Below, one piece after another: positions 22,862-31,940 of a stretch of DNA of 64,000 bases. The DNA is taken from positions 558,001 through 622,000 of the forward strand of contig NZ_CP075587.1 of assembly GCF_019453995.1 (NCBI RefSeq), in the 5' to 3' direction. The notes below the pieces were generated by a model, which made no database searches, had not been told where the DNA came from, and worked only from the letters and a program-made list of their open reading frames with translations. A program made the position numbers and the translations under genes. The number at the start of each line of letters is the position of its first letter. Position 1 is the stretch's first letter. The DNA comes from Candidatus Rhabdochlamydia oedothoracis (lineage in GTDB: Bacteria > Chlamydiota > Chlamydiia > Chlamydiales > Rhabdochlamydiaceae).

Positions 22862-24940
22862 ATGATAGCAGATCCAGAGATTTTTTTTGTTCTAGCAAAT
22901 AAGCTTAGCTCTTGTAAAAGCGATCAAGAGCGCTTAAAATTATTAGAAAAACCTCTTCCAAAAGCAATCGATCTATTGCTGAGTGTAAAAGATCAGCTAA
23001 TCTTGAAGTCCATTCTCGTGATTAATCAGGGCCATCTTTTTTACCCATTTGATAAAAATCAAATAAAAAATCTTTTAAAAGATCTCTATCCGATTGAATC
23101 TTTTTATCAATCCATTGGGGGAATAGTTGGCTATCACGCCACGATGTTATCGTTGTTTGCCAATCATACTTTATCCCATGAGCACAAGAGCTATGAGCAA
23201 CCGGAATGTATTGATATAGCACAGGAGGACTCTTCAACTTGTAAGTATACCTTACAAGGGCTTTATGCACTTCCTTATTTGGCAGAAATTTATCCTGTAG
23301 GGGGAGCTGCTGACCGATTGCAGTTGATGGACCCAGTAACGCATGCTTCTCTTCCTGCTGCAAAACTTGAACTTTGTGGTAGAAGCTTATTAGAAGGATT
23401 AATTCGCGATCTTCAAGCTAAAGAGTATCTTTACTTTAAACTATTTGGTAAACAGCTTACAACACCTATTGCTATGATGACCTCTGAAGAAAAAGACAAT
23501 CATCTTCACGTTTTATTCATCTGCGAACAAAATAAGTGGTTTGGGCGTTCTCAAGCTTGTTTTCGTTTTTTTCAACAACCACTTGTGCCTGCATTAAATA
23601 TCCAAGGGAAGTGGTTACAAACGCAAAATAATCGCATTTTAAGAAAGCCAGGTGGCCATGGAATGCTATGGAAAACAGCCATTGAACAAAAGATCTTTAC
23701 TTGGTTTACCTCTCAAGGATATACCAAGATTTTGGTTCGACAGATTAACAATCCAGTAGCTTCTGTGGATTATGGACTGCTTGCGTTTTCTGGGATTGGT
23801 TATCAAAAAAATAAACAGTTTGGCTTTGCTTCTTGTTTGCGTTTATTAGAAGCTGCAGAGGGGATTAATGTGCTCTGTGTAAATGAAAAAAAACAATATT
23901 GCTTAACAAACATTGAATATTGCGATTTTGAAAAATACCAAATGAAAGATTTTCCTTTAAAAAAGGGAAGCTCTGATTCACGTTTTTTTTCCAATACAAA
24001 TATTTTATTTGCTGATGTAAAGGCTATTGAAGAAGTTACTAAGAAATGTCCTATTCCCGGGATGCTTGTTAATCAGAAAAAAACCTGTTTTATCAATAAA
24101 AAAGGGCATCTCGAAGAATGCGAAATTGCCAGACTAGAGTCAATGATGCAAAATATCGCTGAGTGTTTCTCCGCTACTCAAATAGAAGAGTTAGGTTCTT
24201 TTTTAAGCTATAACTTAAGACATAAAACCATTTCCACAGTAAAAAAAAAATCTACAAAAACAAGTTCTTTATTAGAGACACCAGAAGGCTGTTTTTACGA
24301 TATCTTGTATAATGGATACGATCTTTTAAAAAATCGATGTGATTTTTCTCTACCTGCATTCTCTTCTCATCAAGAGTATATAACTAAAGGTCCTTCTATC
24401 CTGTTTCAATACCATCCTGCTCTAGGGCCTCTATACACGATTATTGCACAAAAAATCCAATCTGGCCAGATGACTTGGGGGAGCGAGCTGCGTTTAGAAA
24501 TAGCAGAGGTACAATTAGAAAATCTCTATTTAGACGGAGTACTCCACATTATGGCTGAGCGTGTAATAGGACATTATTTAGAAGATCGCTTAGTCTATTC
24601 CCAACAAATCGGTAGATGTCGTTTAAGTAACGTCCGAATAAAAAACCAAGGGATTGATCGTTCCTCTTCTAATATCTATTGGAGAGATCAAATCTCTTAC
24701 CATCAAAAATGCAAAATCACTCTAAAAGGGAACTCTTATTTTATCGCCGAAAATGTCGAATTCACAGAAGATATCCACATTGAAGTAGAAGATGGAATTT
24801 GCCTACAAGCCTTTCAAGAAAAAGACCAAGTGATCCTTCAGAAAAGACCTCTTATCTCCTCTGAAGGCATATGGAACTATAAGATAGAAGAAGATACAAT
24901 CGCTCTGCAAGAAACAGGAGCTCTTAGTGAAAGTTTATAG
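22862..24940 (+). CDS. UTP-glucose-1-phosphate / UDP-sugar pyrophosphorylase (UDPGP family), long form
   Basis: A 692-aa nucleotidyltransferase of the eukaryote-like UDPGP family, which makes UDP-sugars from UTP and a sugar 1-phosphate. The nucleotide-binding loop is PVGGAADRLQL (145-155), in place of the common G-G-x-G-T-R-L. The substrate strand KPGGHGMLWK (262-271) matches the KPGGHG(D/M)(V/L) signature. A YGLLAFSG segment follows. About 200 further residues at the C-terminus (from about 480) are rich in short strands and may form a beta-helix domain. In chlamydiae, which store glycogen or make UDP-sugars for envelope glycans, this is a plausible precursor enzyme; sugar specificity is unknown. 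No clear ribosome binding site precedes the ATG. Confidence 0.75.
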   Translation: MIADPEIFFVLANKLSSCKSDQERLKLLEKPLPKAIDLLLSVKDQLILKSILVINQGHLFYPFDKNQIKNLLKDLYPIESFYQSIGGIVGYHATMLSLFANHTLSHEHKSYEQPECIDIAQEDSSTCKYTLQGLYALPYLAEIYPVGGAADRLQLMDPVTHASLPAAKLELCGRSLLEGLIRDLQAKEYLYFKLFGKQLTTPIAMMTSEEKDNHLHVLFICEQNKWFGRSQACFRFFQQPLVPALNIQGKWLQTQNNRILRKPGGHGMLWKTAIEQKIFTWFTSQGYTKILVRQINNPVASVDYGLLAFSGIGYQKNKQFGFASCLRLLEAAEGINVLCVNEKKQYCLTNIEYCDFEKYQMKDFPLKKGSSDSRFFSNTNILFADVKAIEEVTKKCPIPGMLVNQKKTCFINKKGHLEECEIARLESMMQNIAECFSATQIEELGSFLSYNLRHKTISTVKKKSTKTSSLLETPEGCFYDILYNGYDLLKNRCDFSLPAFSSHQEYITKGPSILFQYHPALGPLYTIIAQKIQSGQMTWGSELRLEIAEVQLENLYLDGVLHIMAERVIGHYLEDRLVYSQQIGRCRLSNVRIKNQGIDRSSSNIYWRDQISYHQKCKITLKGNSYFIAENVEFTEDIHIEVEDGICLQAFQEKDQVILQKRPLISSEGIWNYKIEEDTIALQETGALSESL

Positions 24941-24945
24941 AAGAT

Positions 24946-24979
24946 AGAAAAAGACTAGAGATGTGACATCTCTAGTCTT
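24946..24979 (-). terminator. Intrinsic terminator, shared by converging genes
   Basis: Perfect 13-bp stem (24951-24963 with 24967-24979, arm AAGACTAGAGATG) and a TGA loop. On the minus strand it is followed by TTTTT, a proper intrinsic terminator for the gene at 25029-25397. On the plus strand, behind the pyrophosphorylase gene, it lacks a long T run but may still work. Confidence 0.75.
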
Positions 24980-25028
24980 AAAATAAGAGTTTAGAATTTC
25001 CTAAGGCCCATTTATCTTAAATGAAGAT

Positions 25029-25397
25029 CTAAACCTTATACCCTGAACTTACCAAGAGGTCCCCATCACTAGTTACATTAGTTTCATGCATATTAATGCC
25101 AGGATCTTTTGGATGTGCCCCATCACTTTTAGCGAAAAACCGACAAACAACACTACCAACTGCAACAGTGACTCCAACACCAGTAACAAAAGAAAAAGTC
25201 TTTGGATATGCTTGTACTGTGTTAGAAACCGCAGTAGGGATAAATCTTCCTGCAACTTGACCCACTTTGCCTGTTAAAGAGGAACATACGGAACAGCCCT
25301 TGCTAAGTATATCTTTACCAAAGCCATAAACACTTGATGCTACAGTTGTAGTAGCAGTACAGGCAGCACTGAAGAAACTTCCTATTTTTAAATCCAT
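25029..25397 (-). CDS. Small membrane protein of unknown function (122 aa)
   Basis: I do not recognise it. The protein is small and Ser/Thr/Val-rich, with a Gly/Cys-rich first half (GCSVCSSLTGKVGQVAG) and one clear hydrophobic segment (TFSFVTGVGVTVAVGSVVCRFF, about 67-88) near the middle. A short polar tail (HPKDPGINMHE) follows. The ribosome binding site AAGGAGAT 7 nt before ATG is excellent and a terminator follows the stop, so it is a well-formed monocistronic gene. The short size with a single bulky hydrophobic stretch would fit an inclusion-membrane or envelope protein, but the usual two-helix hairpin of Inc proteins is not seen. Confidence 0.6.
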   Translation of the reverse strand: MDLKIGSFFSAACTATTTVASSVYGFGKDILSKGCSVCSSLTGKVGQVAGRFIPTAVSNTVQAYPKTFSFVTGVGVTVAVGSVVCRFFAKSDGAHPKDPGINMHETNVTSDGDLLVSSGYKV

Positions 25398-25592
25398 CTT
25401 TAATCTCCTTAATGTTTAATGAGCATAATTAAAATAATTAGTTTATATTTTTTTTCTTGCAATTCATAAAATAGTTATAAGACATCTTAAGAATATAAAT
25501 CTATCTTAAACTCGAGGTATTATTTCTATACGCATAGAAAAAAAATTCCTGGTTGTTTAAAAAAGAGCAGCTCTTAATCCACTTCTCTTAGA

Positions 25593-25864
25593 GCCTGTTT
25601 AAAATCTTTTCAAAAGTAGATCAATAAAAGCTAGAACCACCATATTCAGGCTTGTATGTAGTTTTCTTTCTCAATTTTTCCATAGCCTGCGACATTTTTC
25701 TATCCACGCAAAAGAACGCTTTACAATCCATCTTCTAGAAATGACTGTAAAAGTATGAAGTGCATTTCTTTTTGCTATTTCTACTATATATTCTAATATT
25801 TCCTGTACACTCTTTGCAAATCTTTCTCCAGAATATCCTCGCTTTTGAAAAGATTTTAAACAGG
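25593..25864 (-). mobile_element. IS5-type internally deleted element, 272 bp, perfect 23-bp terminal repeats
   Basis: The ends CCTGTTTAAAATCTTTTCAAAAG are perfect inverted repeats of 23 bp. The interior, read on the minus strand, is the tail of an IS5-superfamily transposase (RGYSGERFAKSVQ, then RRWIVKRSFAWIEKCRRLWKN, a stop, then the last residues). The catalytic N-terminal part is gone, so this is a non-autonomous derivative. The matching N-terminal part with the same left end is at 56853-57235, and another end is at about 937-1000. Confidence 0.75.
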
Positions 25865-25914
25865 ATCTTATAAAAAGTTAAATGGATTAGAAAATTGAGC
25901 AAGATGAGTTTAGG

Positions 25915-26938
25915 AGTTACGCAGTTAGCAAATATTTAGGATATTTTAAATAGGTCCTAACGGCTTCTCTAACGATTCTCAATTTAGCTTCAAACCAAGT
26001 AATGCCTTTTCGAAAACAAAATCTTTCTATTCTTAAAAAAGCTCTTAAAGAAAGAAGAATGTGATTTTTTTGCGCTTTTCCAGTCCTAGCTTGACAGCGT
26101 TCAACCCCACAAAATTGTTTAATCCCTCTGTGATATTCTTTAATTTTCCAAGCTTTTTCTGAACAACTTAAGCGCTGTAACTCGCTCATGTTGAGGTTAT
26201 TTGTTGCCCAGTACTTAATCCTTTTTTAGAAACTATCTTAAATATTTTAATCCATCCATAAGCTTTTAAATGGGCTAAAGAACGCTTTCTTTTATTTCCA
26301 CTTCACGAATAGGTCTGTTCACCTTGATTATCTGGATTTAATGAACGAGTTGGGGTTAATTTCGTCATCCATAACCATTCTAGATTTCTTACCTGTTTCA
26401 AATTTTCCAAACTAGCATACCAGGAATCAAATAACACATATTCAGGAGAAAAGCTTCTTTCTTTAGTCTTTAATATCATCTTGCGAAAATGATCGTTCTT
26501 GGTTAAACCTATTTTTGTCTTATCATAAATACAATAATCAAGCGGTATAAGACTCTCTTTTTCTGTCCGAATAAGACTTTTCAAGGTTGATTCCTTTATA
26601 CTACTTTTCCCGACCATTAATAAGACACTAAATCCATTTTACTTGCGTATGGTTTATCTAGGGATGAATCATCAATCACCAAAGCATCCTTATACTTTAT
26701 ATTAACAAATTGAGAAGATTCTTGCCATAAAGATTCTGATGAGGGTTCCAGTCTATGCAGTATTCTCAAAATGGTGTCATGTGAAACCTTTTCATTCGGT
26801 TGCACTCGTTCTGCCTCTGTACAGCTATATGCCTTTTTCGTTGCAATTAAAAAATTGATGTAATCTTCTTCTTTGTATTTAGCTGGGTTCATATTAAATA
26901 CATTGGAGTCTTTTTAGAATTTATTCAACTGCGTAACT
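25915..26938 (-). pseudogene. IS701/IS4-like element with broken transposase
   Basis: The ends AGTTACGCAGTT (25915-25926) and its complement (to 26938) bound a transposase broken into three frames. The N-terminal piece (26617-26892) has VIDDSSLDKPYASKMDLVSY, whose Asp pair is the first catalytic site. The middle piece (26303-26617) has IPLDYCIYDKT and VLFDSWYASLENL (second Asp). The C-terminal piece (25917-26189) has EKAWKIKEYHRGIKQFCGVERCQART, which carries the catalytic Glu. At least two frameshifts separate them. The family name is from memory of similar DDE_5-type transposases in environmental chlamydiae. Confidence 0.65.
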
Positions 26939-26939
26939 C

Positions 26940-27527
26940 TTAAATGGATTGGAAAATTGAGACAAAATGAGTTTTGTATTTATTGGTTTCTGTTATCAAT
27001 TTTGTAATTTTTTGCTTATAAGCTACTAAACTCTTTATATTTGTTTCTAGCAGGGCAATTTTTTCTTCAGGTAACTTCTTTAAATCATTTAGAATAAACC
27101 TGTGTTGATTTGTAATTTGCAATTGCTCAGCATTTATAAAGTCATGAATGGTTTTTTGAACCCTAGAAATATCTTGAATATTTTTTTCTATTTTTGTTAA
27201 TTCCTCAAAAAAATTCTTGGAAAGAATGTTAATTTTTTGTTGAAAAGTTTTTTCTTTGTGTTTCTTATTGAACGATTTTAGAGAAGTTAATAGAGTTTTT
27301 CCTTTATAATAGATCACAAGAGTAGCAGTCGTTCCAGCAAGGATAGCTAGGGTTTTTTTCGGATGGGTTTTGACTGTTTGATAAAAAAGATGGGTAATTT
27401 TAATTAATTGAGAATATGCCCTTTTCCCAAATGTGGAAATCTGTCTGTCTACCCACTCTAATTTGGATAAGGTAACAGGTTTTATATGAGTTTCTATGGG
27501 AAGATGATTGATTGGTTGCGTTGACAT
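26940..27527 (-). CDS. Unrecognised 195-aa protein with one membrane segment and coiled coil
   Basis: I do not recognise a family. After about 55 polar residues there is a hydrophobic segment (TLAILAGTTATLVIYY, about 59-74), then a basic stretch and a long helical, probably coiled-coil region (90-190) rich in K, E, I and L. AGGAGA precedes the ATG at good spacing. One membrane anchor followed by a coiled coil would fit an envelope or inclusion-membrane tether. The stop codon (26940-26942) lies right at the edge of the IS701-like element. An imperfect copy of the last 37 bp occurs on the far side of that element (25878-25914). Confidence 0.55.
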   Translation of the reverse strand: MSTQPINHLPIETHIKPVTLSKLEWVDRQISTFGKRAYSQLIKITHLFYQTVKTHPKKTLAILAGTTATLVIYYKGKTLLTSLKSFNKKHKEKTFQQKINILSKNFFEELTKIEKNIQDISRVQKTIHDFINAEQLQITNQHRFILNDLKKLPEEKIALLETNIKSLVAYKQKITKLITETNKYKTHFVSIFQSI

Positions 27528-27726
27528 AAATCTCCTGAAATTCTTAAAAGTTGTAAAAAAAAATAATAAAATATTTTTTAATATAGATTATATAAATATT
27601 TTTTATTTTTTTGTAAATTTTTAAATTTGAAAAAATGTAAATGAGTCACTTCTTTGAAAAATGCGCTGGGATCGAATTGCATAATTATGGCATCTTTAAG
27701 GATCAAACTTGAGATGAGATGAGTTT

Positions 27727-28816
27727 ATGCAAGAATCTATACAAAATGTGATTAAAAGAATTCAAAATCGTTTGGCACATATGTGGAGGTATCTTTGACC
27801 TAGAAGAAAAAGAAAAGAAAATCGCTCTTCTAGAAAAAAAAATGGAAGATCCAGATTTTTGGGATGATCAAAATCTAGCGCAAAAAATTATTTCTGAAAT
27901 TCATGATTTAAAAACTTGGATGGTTCCTGCTTGGCAAGTAAAACAGCGTTTCGAAAATGTGTATGAGCTGATCAATGAGGTGGATCCAGAAGCCGAACCA
28001 GAATTTTTTTACGAGTTAGAGCAAGAACTTAAAGAAGTTGATAAACAACTCTCTGATTTAGAAATTCGTAAAATGCTATCTGGAGAGCTAGATAAAAAAA
28101 ATTGTTTTTTAACAATCAACGCTGGAGCAGGAGGTACAGAATCTTGCGATTGGGTAAGTATGCTCTCCCGCATGTATCAACGTTGGGCGAGTAAAAGAGG
28201 TTGGAAAACAGAAATTTTCGATTTTGTAGATGGGGATGTTGCTGGATTAAAGAGCATTACTATTCGGCTTACCGGTTCATTTGCTTATGGTTATGCTAAG
28301 GCAGAACGTGGTGTTCATCGACTAGTACGTATTTCTCCTTTTGATAGTAATGCACGTCGTCATACCAGTTTTGCTTCTGTCGATATTACTCCTGAGATTG
28401 ATGAGAAAATCGAAGTTGAGATCAAGGAAGATCAACTACAGATAGAGACTTATCGCGCTTCAGGAGCAGGGGGACAACATGTAAATAAAACCGATTCCGC
28501 AGTGCGTATGCGATATGCAGGGATTACAGTGAGTTGTCAAAAAGAGAGAAGCCAAGTGCAAAACCGCGAAACGTGTTTAAAGATGCTTAAGGCTAAATTA
28601 TATGAAAAAGAATATTTAGAAAGAAAAGCAAAATTAGAACAGATTTCAGGAGAAAAAAAAGAAATTGGTTTTGGGAGTCAAATCCGTAATTACATATTTC
28701 AACCTTATACTTTGGTAAAAGATACTCGTACAAAGTATGAAGTGGGCAATGTGCAAGCTGTGCTCGATGGAGAGATAGATGGCTTTATTAATGCATATCT
28801 TCAAGAATTTGGTTAA
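27727..28816 (+). CDS. prfB: Peptide chain release factor 2 (programmed +1 frameshift)
   Basis: RF2 ends translation at UGA and UAA. The first 23 codons from ATG 27727 end at CTT TGA (27793-27798). A +1 shift on CTT TGA C continues into DLEEKEKK and joins the long frame, giving 362 residues, normal for RF2. A GGAGG box sits 3 nt before the slippery CTT, as in the classical autoregulatory site. The main part has the anticodon-like tripeptide in ISPFDSNARRH, the GGQ loop in ASGAGGQHVNKTDSAVR, and the C-terminal TLVKDTRTKYEVGN. Read without the shift the protein would start at the internal ATG 27842 and lack its first helix. The GNAT genes and yebC follow closely. Confidence 0.95.
27785..27799 (+). 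promoter_or_regulatory. prfB recoding signal (internal SD + CTTTGAC)
   Basis: GGAGG at 27785-27789, then TAT, then the slippery CTT and the in-frame TGA followed by C (27793-27799). Low RF2 levels favour the shift and so restore RF2, the known feedback loop. Confidence 0.92.
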
Positions 28817-28819
28817 TCG

Positions 28820-29323
28820 ATGGCAGAAATGGAAGAAGAATTAGATGTTAGATATACTCATATTACAGATGAGGCCTATTTGCGTGGTTGGCTCAGGAAC
28901 CCTAAATTGCAACATTTCCTTCCTGTTAGTAGTGAACAAGAAGTACATAACACATTGCAGTGTTGGTTAGGGTTTTGTCGTTATAGCGCAAGTCTTACCG
29001 CTACACTTAATGGAACACCTTGTGGAATAGCTACTTTATTTTTAATGCCTTATCAAAAGGTTTCTCACCACTGTTTATTTAAAATTATCGTGGATCCTAT
29101 TCATCAAAATAAAGGAGTAGGTAATAGTTTATTAAAAAACGTCATACATTTAGCAAAAGTGTATTTTAAATTAGAAGAGATTTATACAGAAGTAGTGGAA
29201 GATAATCCTTTGATTCATCTACTCCATAAATACGATTTTTATCAATTTGCTGACCAAAAAGACTACGTTAAAGAAAACGATCAATACTATGCACGCCTTT
29301 TATTTGGAATCTCATTGATATGA
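28820..29323 (+). CDS. GNAT acetyltransferase 1
   Basis: A 167-aa GCN5-related N-acetyltransferase. The acetyl-CoA binding region (motif A) is IIVDPIHQNKGVGNSLLKNVI, near 92-112, with the Q/R-x-x-G-x-G/A pattern. The N-terminal strands and GIATLFLMPYQK fit the fold. It begins 4 nt after prfB and is 4 nt overlapped by a second GNAT of similar size, probably a tandem duplication (both have T..D....WL..P...HFLPV/WFPML near the start). The substrate is unknown; ribosomal-protein or translation-factor acetylation is one guess given the prfB neighbour. Confidence 0.75.
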   Translation: MAEMEEELDVRYTHITDEAYLRGWLRNPKLQHFLPVSSEQEVHNTLQCWLGFCRYSASLTATLNGTPCGIATLFLMPYQKVSHHCLFKIIVDPIHQNKGVGNSLLKNVIHLAKVYFKLEEIYTEVVEDNPLIHLLHKYDFYQFADQKDYVKENDQYYARLLFGISLI

Positions 29324-29832
29324 ACAGGCAAAAAAAAACCCTTTCTAATCTGAGCTTTCGTTTAACGGATCGCTCGGATGCTCCCTATTTAACCAAATGG
29401 CTCTCTGACCCTGAGGTCTTACATTGGTTCCCGATGCTTACGCAGCCAGAAGTGGCCGATGCTATCAGGATTTGGATTGAGCACTCTCGTTTTGGCTCAG
29501 GGATAACTGTAGAGCATAATAACGTGCCTTGTGGAATGGCAATTCTTTATATACAAGCTTATGAAAAGCTAAAGCATACCTGTGTTTTTTCTATTATTAT
29601 ACAAAAAGATAAAAGGGGATGTGGTATAGGGCAATTGTTAATGGAAAAATTAATGGAGCTAGCGGAAGAGAAATTTAAAATTAATATTTTGCATCTAGAG
29701 GTCTACGAAGGTAATCCTGCCCGCAAAATGTATGCAAAATTGGGGTTTGTAGAATTTGGACGTCAAGAAAGATTTATTAAGGAAAAAAATACATATCTTG
29801 CTAAAGTTTTTATGCAAAAAAGATTGATCTAA
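29320..29832 (+). CDS. GNAT acetyltransferase 2 (paralogue)
   Basis: A 170-aa protein resembling the preceding GNAT. Motif A is IIIQKDKRGCGIGQLLMEKLM (about 95-115), followed by LHLEVYEGNPARKMYAKLGF, the classical motif B of N-acetyltransferases that act on amino groups. The start ATG overlaps the stop of the previous gene (ATGA). A ribosome binding site (AAAGGAG) for yebC follows directly, so prfB, both GNATs and yebC seem to form one transcription unit. Confidence 0.8.
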   Translation: MNRQKKTLSNLSFRLTDRSDAPYLTKWLSDPEVLHWFPMLTQPEVADAIRIWIEHSRFGSGITVEHNNVPCGMAILYIQAYEKLKHTCVFSIIIQKDKRGCGIGQLLMEKLMELAEEKFKINILHLEVYEGNPARKMYAKLGFVEFGRQERFIKEKNTYLAKVFMQKRLI

Positions 29833-29841
29833 AGGAGAATT

Positions 29842-30558
29842 ATGGCAGGGCATAGCAAGTGGGCAAATATAAAATATCGTAAGGGAAAGGCAGACGTTAT
29901 TAAAGGAAAGCTTTTTTCTCGTTTAACCAAAGAGATCATCAGCGCTGTAAAACAAGGTGGAGCTGATCCTAAAGCAAATACCAAACTGCGAATGGTTTTA
30001 CACAAAGCACGTAGTGCCAACCTGCCTAATGAGAATATTGAGCGCAATATTAAGAAAGCTACAAGTGCTGCCCAAACGGACTATATTGAAATATCTTATG
30101 AATTATATGGATATGCAGGTGTAGGCATTATTGTAGAAATTATGACCGATAATAAAAATCGAAGTGCTTCTGAAATGAGAATTGCCACCAATAAAAAAGG
30201 AGGCAGTATTGCAAATCCAGGCTCTGTAGCTTTTAATTTTGAGCGTAAAGGAATTATTCAGGGCAAAAAAAATGCCACTGAAGAAGAGCTCTTTAACCTT
30301 GTGATAGAATCAGGAGCGGAAGATTTCGATCAAGAAGAAGGCTTTTGCATCATTACAACAGCCTCTGATCAATTATTTCAAGTAAGAGAGAGCTTGGAAA
30401 ACCAAGGATTTATCTGCGAAGAAGCACAGCTTCAAATGGTTCCTAAAACATATATAGAATGCAATTCGGAAAACCAAAGGTTAAATCTTGATTTGATCGA
30501 ATACCTAGAAGCAATAGATGATGTAGACGCTGTTTATCACAACATGAAGTTATCTTAG
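29842..30558 (+). CDS. yebC: YebC/PmpR-family probable transcriptional regulator
   Basis: A 238-aa protein with the unmistakable start MAGHSKWANIKYRKGKAD and the expected three-domain length. In bacteria these proteins act as DNA-binding regulators. More recent work on the family links YebC-type proteins to relief of ribosome stalling at proline-rich stretches. Their common position near ruvC/translation genes agrees with the prfB context here. AAAGGAG precedes ATG by 6 nt. It converges with the outer membrane protein gene, overlapping its stop by 4 nt. Confidence 0.93.
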   Translation: MAGHSKWANIKYRKGKADVIKGKLFSRLTKEIISAVKQGGADPKANTKLRMVLHKARSANLPNENIERNIKKATSAAQTDYIEISYELYGYAGVGIIVEIMTDNKNRSASEMRIATNKKGGSIANPGSVAFNFERKGIIQGKKNATEEELFNLVIESGAEDFDQEEGFCIITTASDQLFQVRESLENQGFICEEAQLQMVPKTYIECNSENQRLNLDLIEYLEAIDDVDAVYHNMKLS

Positions 30559-31775
30559 AAGTCAATTGTAATAGTAGCGGTTAAACCATGAAGCTTTAAG
30601 CCATACATAGTGGTATTTCTAGAGGCAACAAAGAATGTGTTGTAATCCCACCAGAACTGCATTTCATAACCAGCTGAAACCCCTAAGTAGTATTGTTTGC
30701 AGAAACAAGAGCCCCAGTCTAACCCTATAAAGCATTCTACTAGAGGTTTTAGAGTGTGATAACGGGCGTGTTTGCTGCCTCCTCCCAAAGCTAAACTACC
30801 ATTCGAAAGAAACTCATCGGTGTTATTTGTCGTTTTAATATTATTCCAAAGAACTGATCCAGCAATGTTGGCTAGGATAGCAAAATTAGAATACCCTAAA
30901 TCCCATCTGCCCTGCGCCCCGAATCTAAGCCCTATACCTTGATTTCTATTTTTTAGAGATACATTAGCTGAATTAAAAAATGAGTTATTGACTCCTAGAT
31001 AAGATGTGTTCAATCTAGATGTTACCCAAGCTCCTTTTAATCCTGCATAAGGGCGGATTGCAAGATTACGTCCAAGAAACAAACGTCTACCTAATTCTAA
31101 ATCAACAGTATCGAAATGTAAGCTCCAACGTGAATTGACAGAATTAGATCCTACTATACCAGATCCTGCAAAAGGTGCTAATAAAGAAGCATTTAAAGTT
31201 TGACTTGTAGCACTCCAAGAAGAATGCGGTTGGGTGTGTAAACGGGTCCAGTTAGCAAAAATATCCCAATAGTCATAAGATAGGTTATATCCGAGTCCTA
31301 GCTTAAATCCGCTTTCGTATTTATAATCAATTTGTTTAATTGTTTCTTTAATTTGAAGGGGGCCTTTTTGTTGTATATTGGAAGTAACACTTAAATCTTC
31401 AATAGAACTACGCCAGTATAAATAAGCTGCTTCTAAATAAGGTCCAGTTGTCTTTATACAGCCTCTGGCAGAAGAAGTAACATCTATACAATGATCAAAG
31501 CTTTTTACTTTTTTTTTATCACAGCAAGCAGGTTCACAAAAATCGGTGTATATAGGTCCTTTATGAGAAGGCTTTTTTCTAAAACTACTTGGTTCTGCAC
31601 AGAGAAAAACATCTTGAGGAGCTTTTTTATTAAATAGAGATAGACCTTTGTTATCCCATTTATTTAAAAAATCTGAGACAGAAAAACTAGATTCATGTGT
31701 TTTGCATCCTAAAAGATAGACTAAAGCAACTACGCTTAATCCTAAACCGAATATTGAATTAGTATGGTATTTCAT
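30555..31775 (-). CDS. Cysteine-rich outer membrane beta-barrel protein (MOMP-like / Legionella OMP type)
   Basis: A 406-aa exported protein. The signal is lipoprotein-like (VVALVYLLGCKTHE, Cys24). About 90 residues rich in Cys (FCEPACCDKKK) follow, then a beta-barrel of alternating aromatic and polar residues that starts GPYLEAAYLYWRSS. It ends in a C-terminal phenylalanine (TITIDF), the outer-membrane assembly signal. The GPYLEAAYLYW start is typical of the Legionella_OMP/Lpg1974 family that replaces or supplements MOMP in environmental chlamydiae. The cysteines could cross-link the outer membrane in the infectious form, as chlamydial envelopes do. The N-terminal lipobox on a barrel protein is unusual, and a plain signal peptidase I site is an alternative. 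Confidence 0.75.
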   Translation of the reverse strand: MKYHTNSIFGLGLSVVALVYLLGCKTHESSFSVSDFLNKWDNKGLSLFNKKAPQDVFLCAEPSSFRKKPSHKGPIYTDFCEPACCDKKKVKSFDHCIDVTSSARGCIKTTGPYLEAAYLYWRSSIEDLSVTSNIQQKGPLQIKETIKQIDYKYESGFKLGLGYNLSYDYWDIFANWTRLHTQPHSSWSATSQTLNASLLAPFAGSGIVGSNSVNSRWSLHFDTVDLELGRRLFLGRNLAIRPYAGLKGAWVTSRLNTSYLGVNNSFFNSANVSLKNRNQGIGLRFGAQGRWDLGYSNFAILANIAGSVLWNNIKTTNNTDEFLSNGSLALGGGSKHARYHTLKPLVECFIGLDWGSCFCKQYYLGVSAGYEMQFWWDYNTFFVASRNTTMYGLKLHGLTATITIDF

Positions 31776-31940
31776 AATTTTCTCAAATGTTTAAACTTAA
31801 TTTTACAAGTAAAATAAATAAATTATTTTGTAAATACTTTTATTGAAATTATGAGTTTAATTTTTTTTTAGATTGTATTGTTTAGTAATTTAACTAGCTT
31901 ATTTTTAGAATTTTATTAAATATAAATTAATGAGATTTAG

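Noticed and set aside
28820-29832. GNAT toxin-antitoxin (TacAT-like) module
   Set aside because: Both genes are GNATs in an operon with prfB and yebC; there is no ribbon-helix-helix antitoxin gene.
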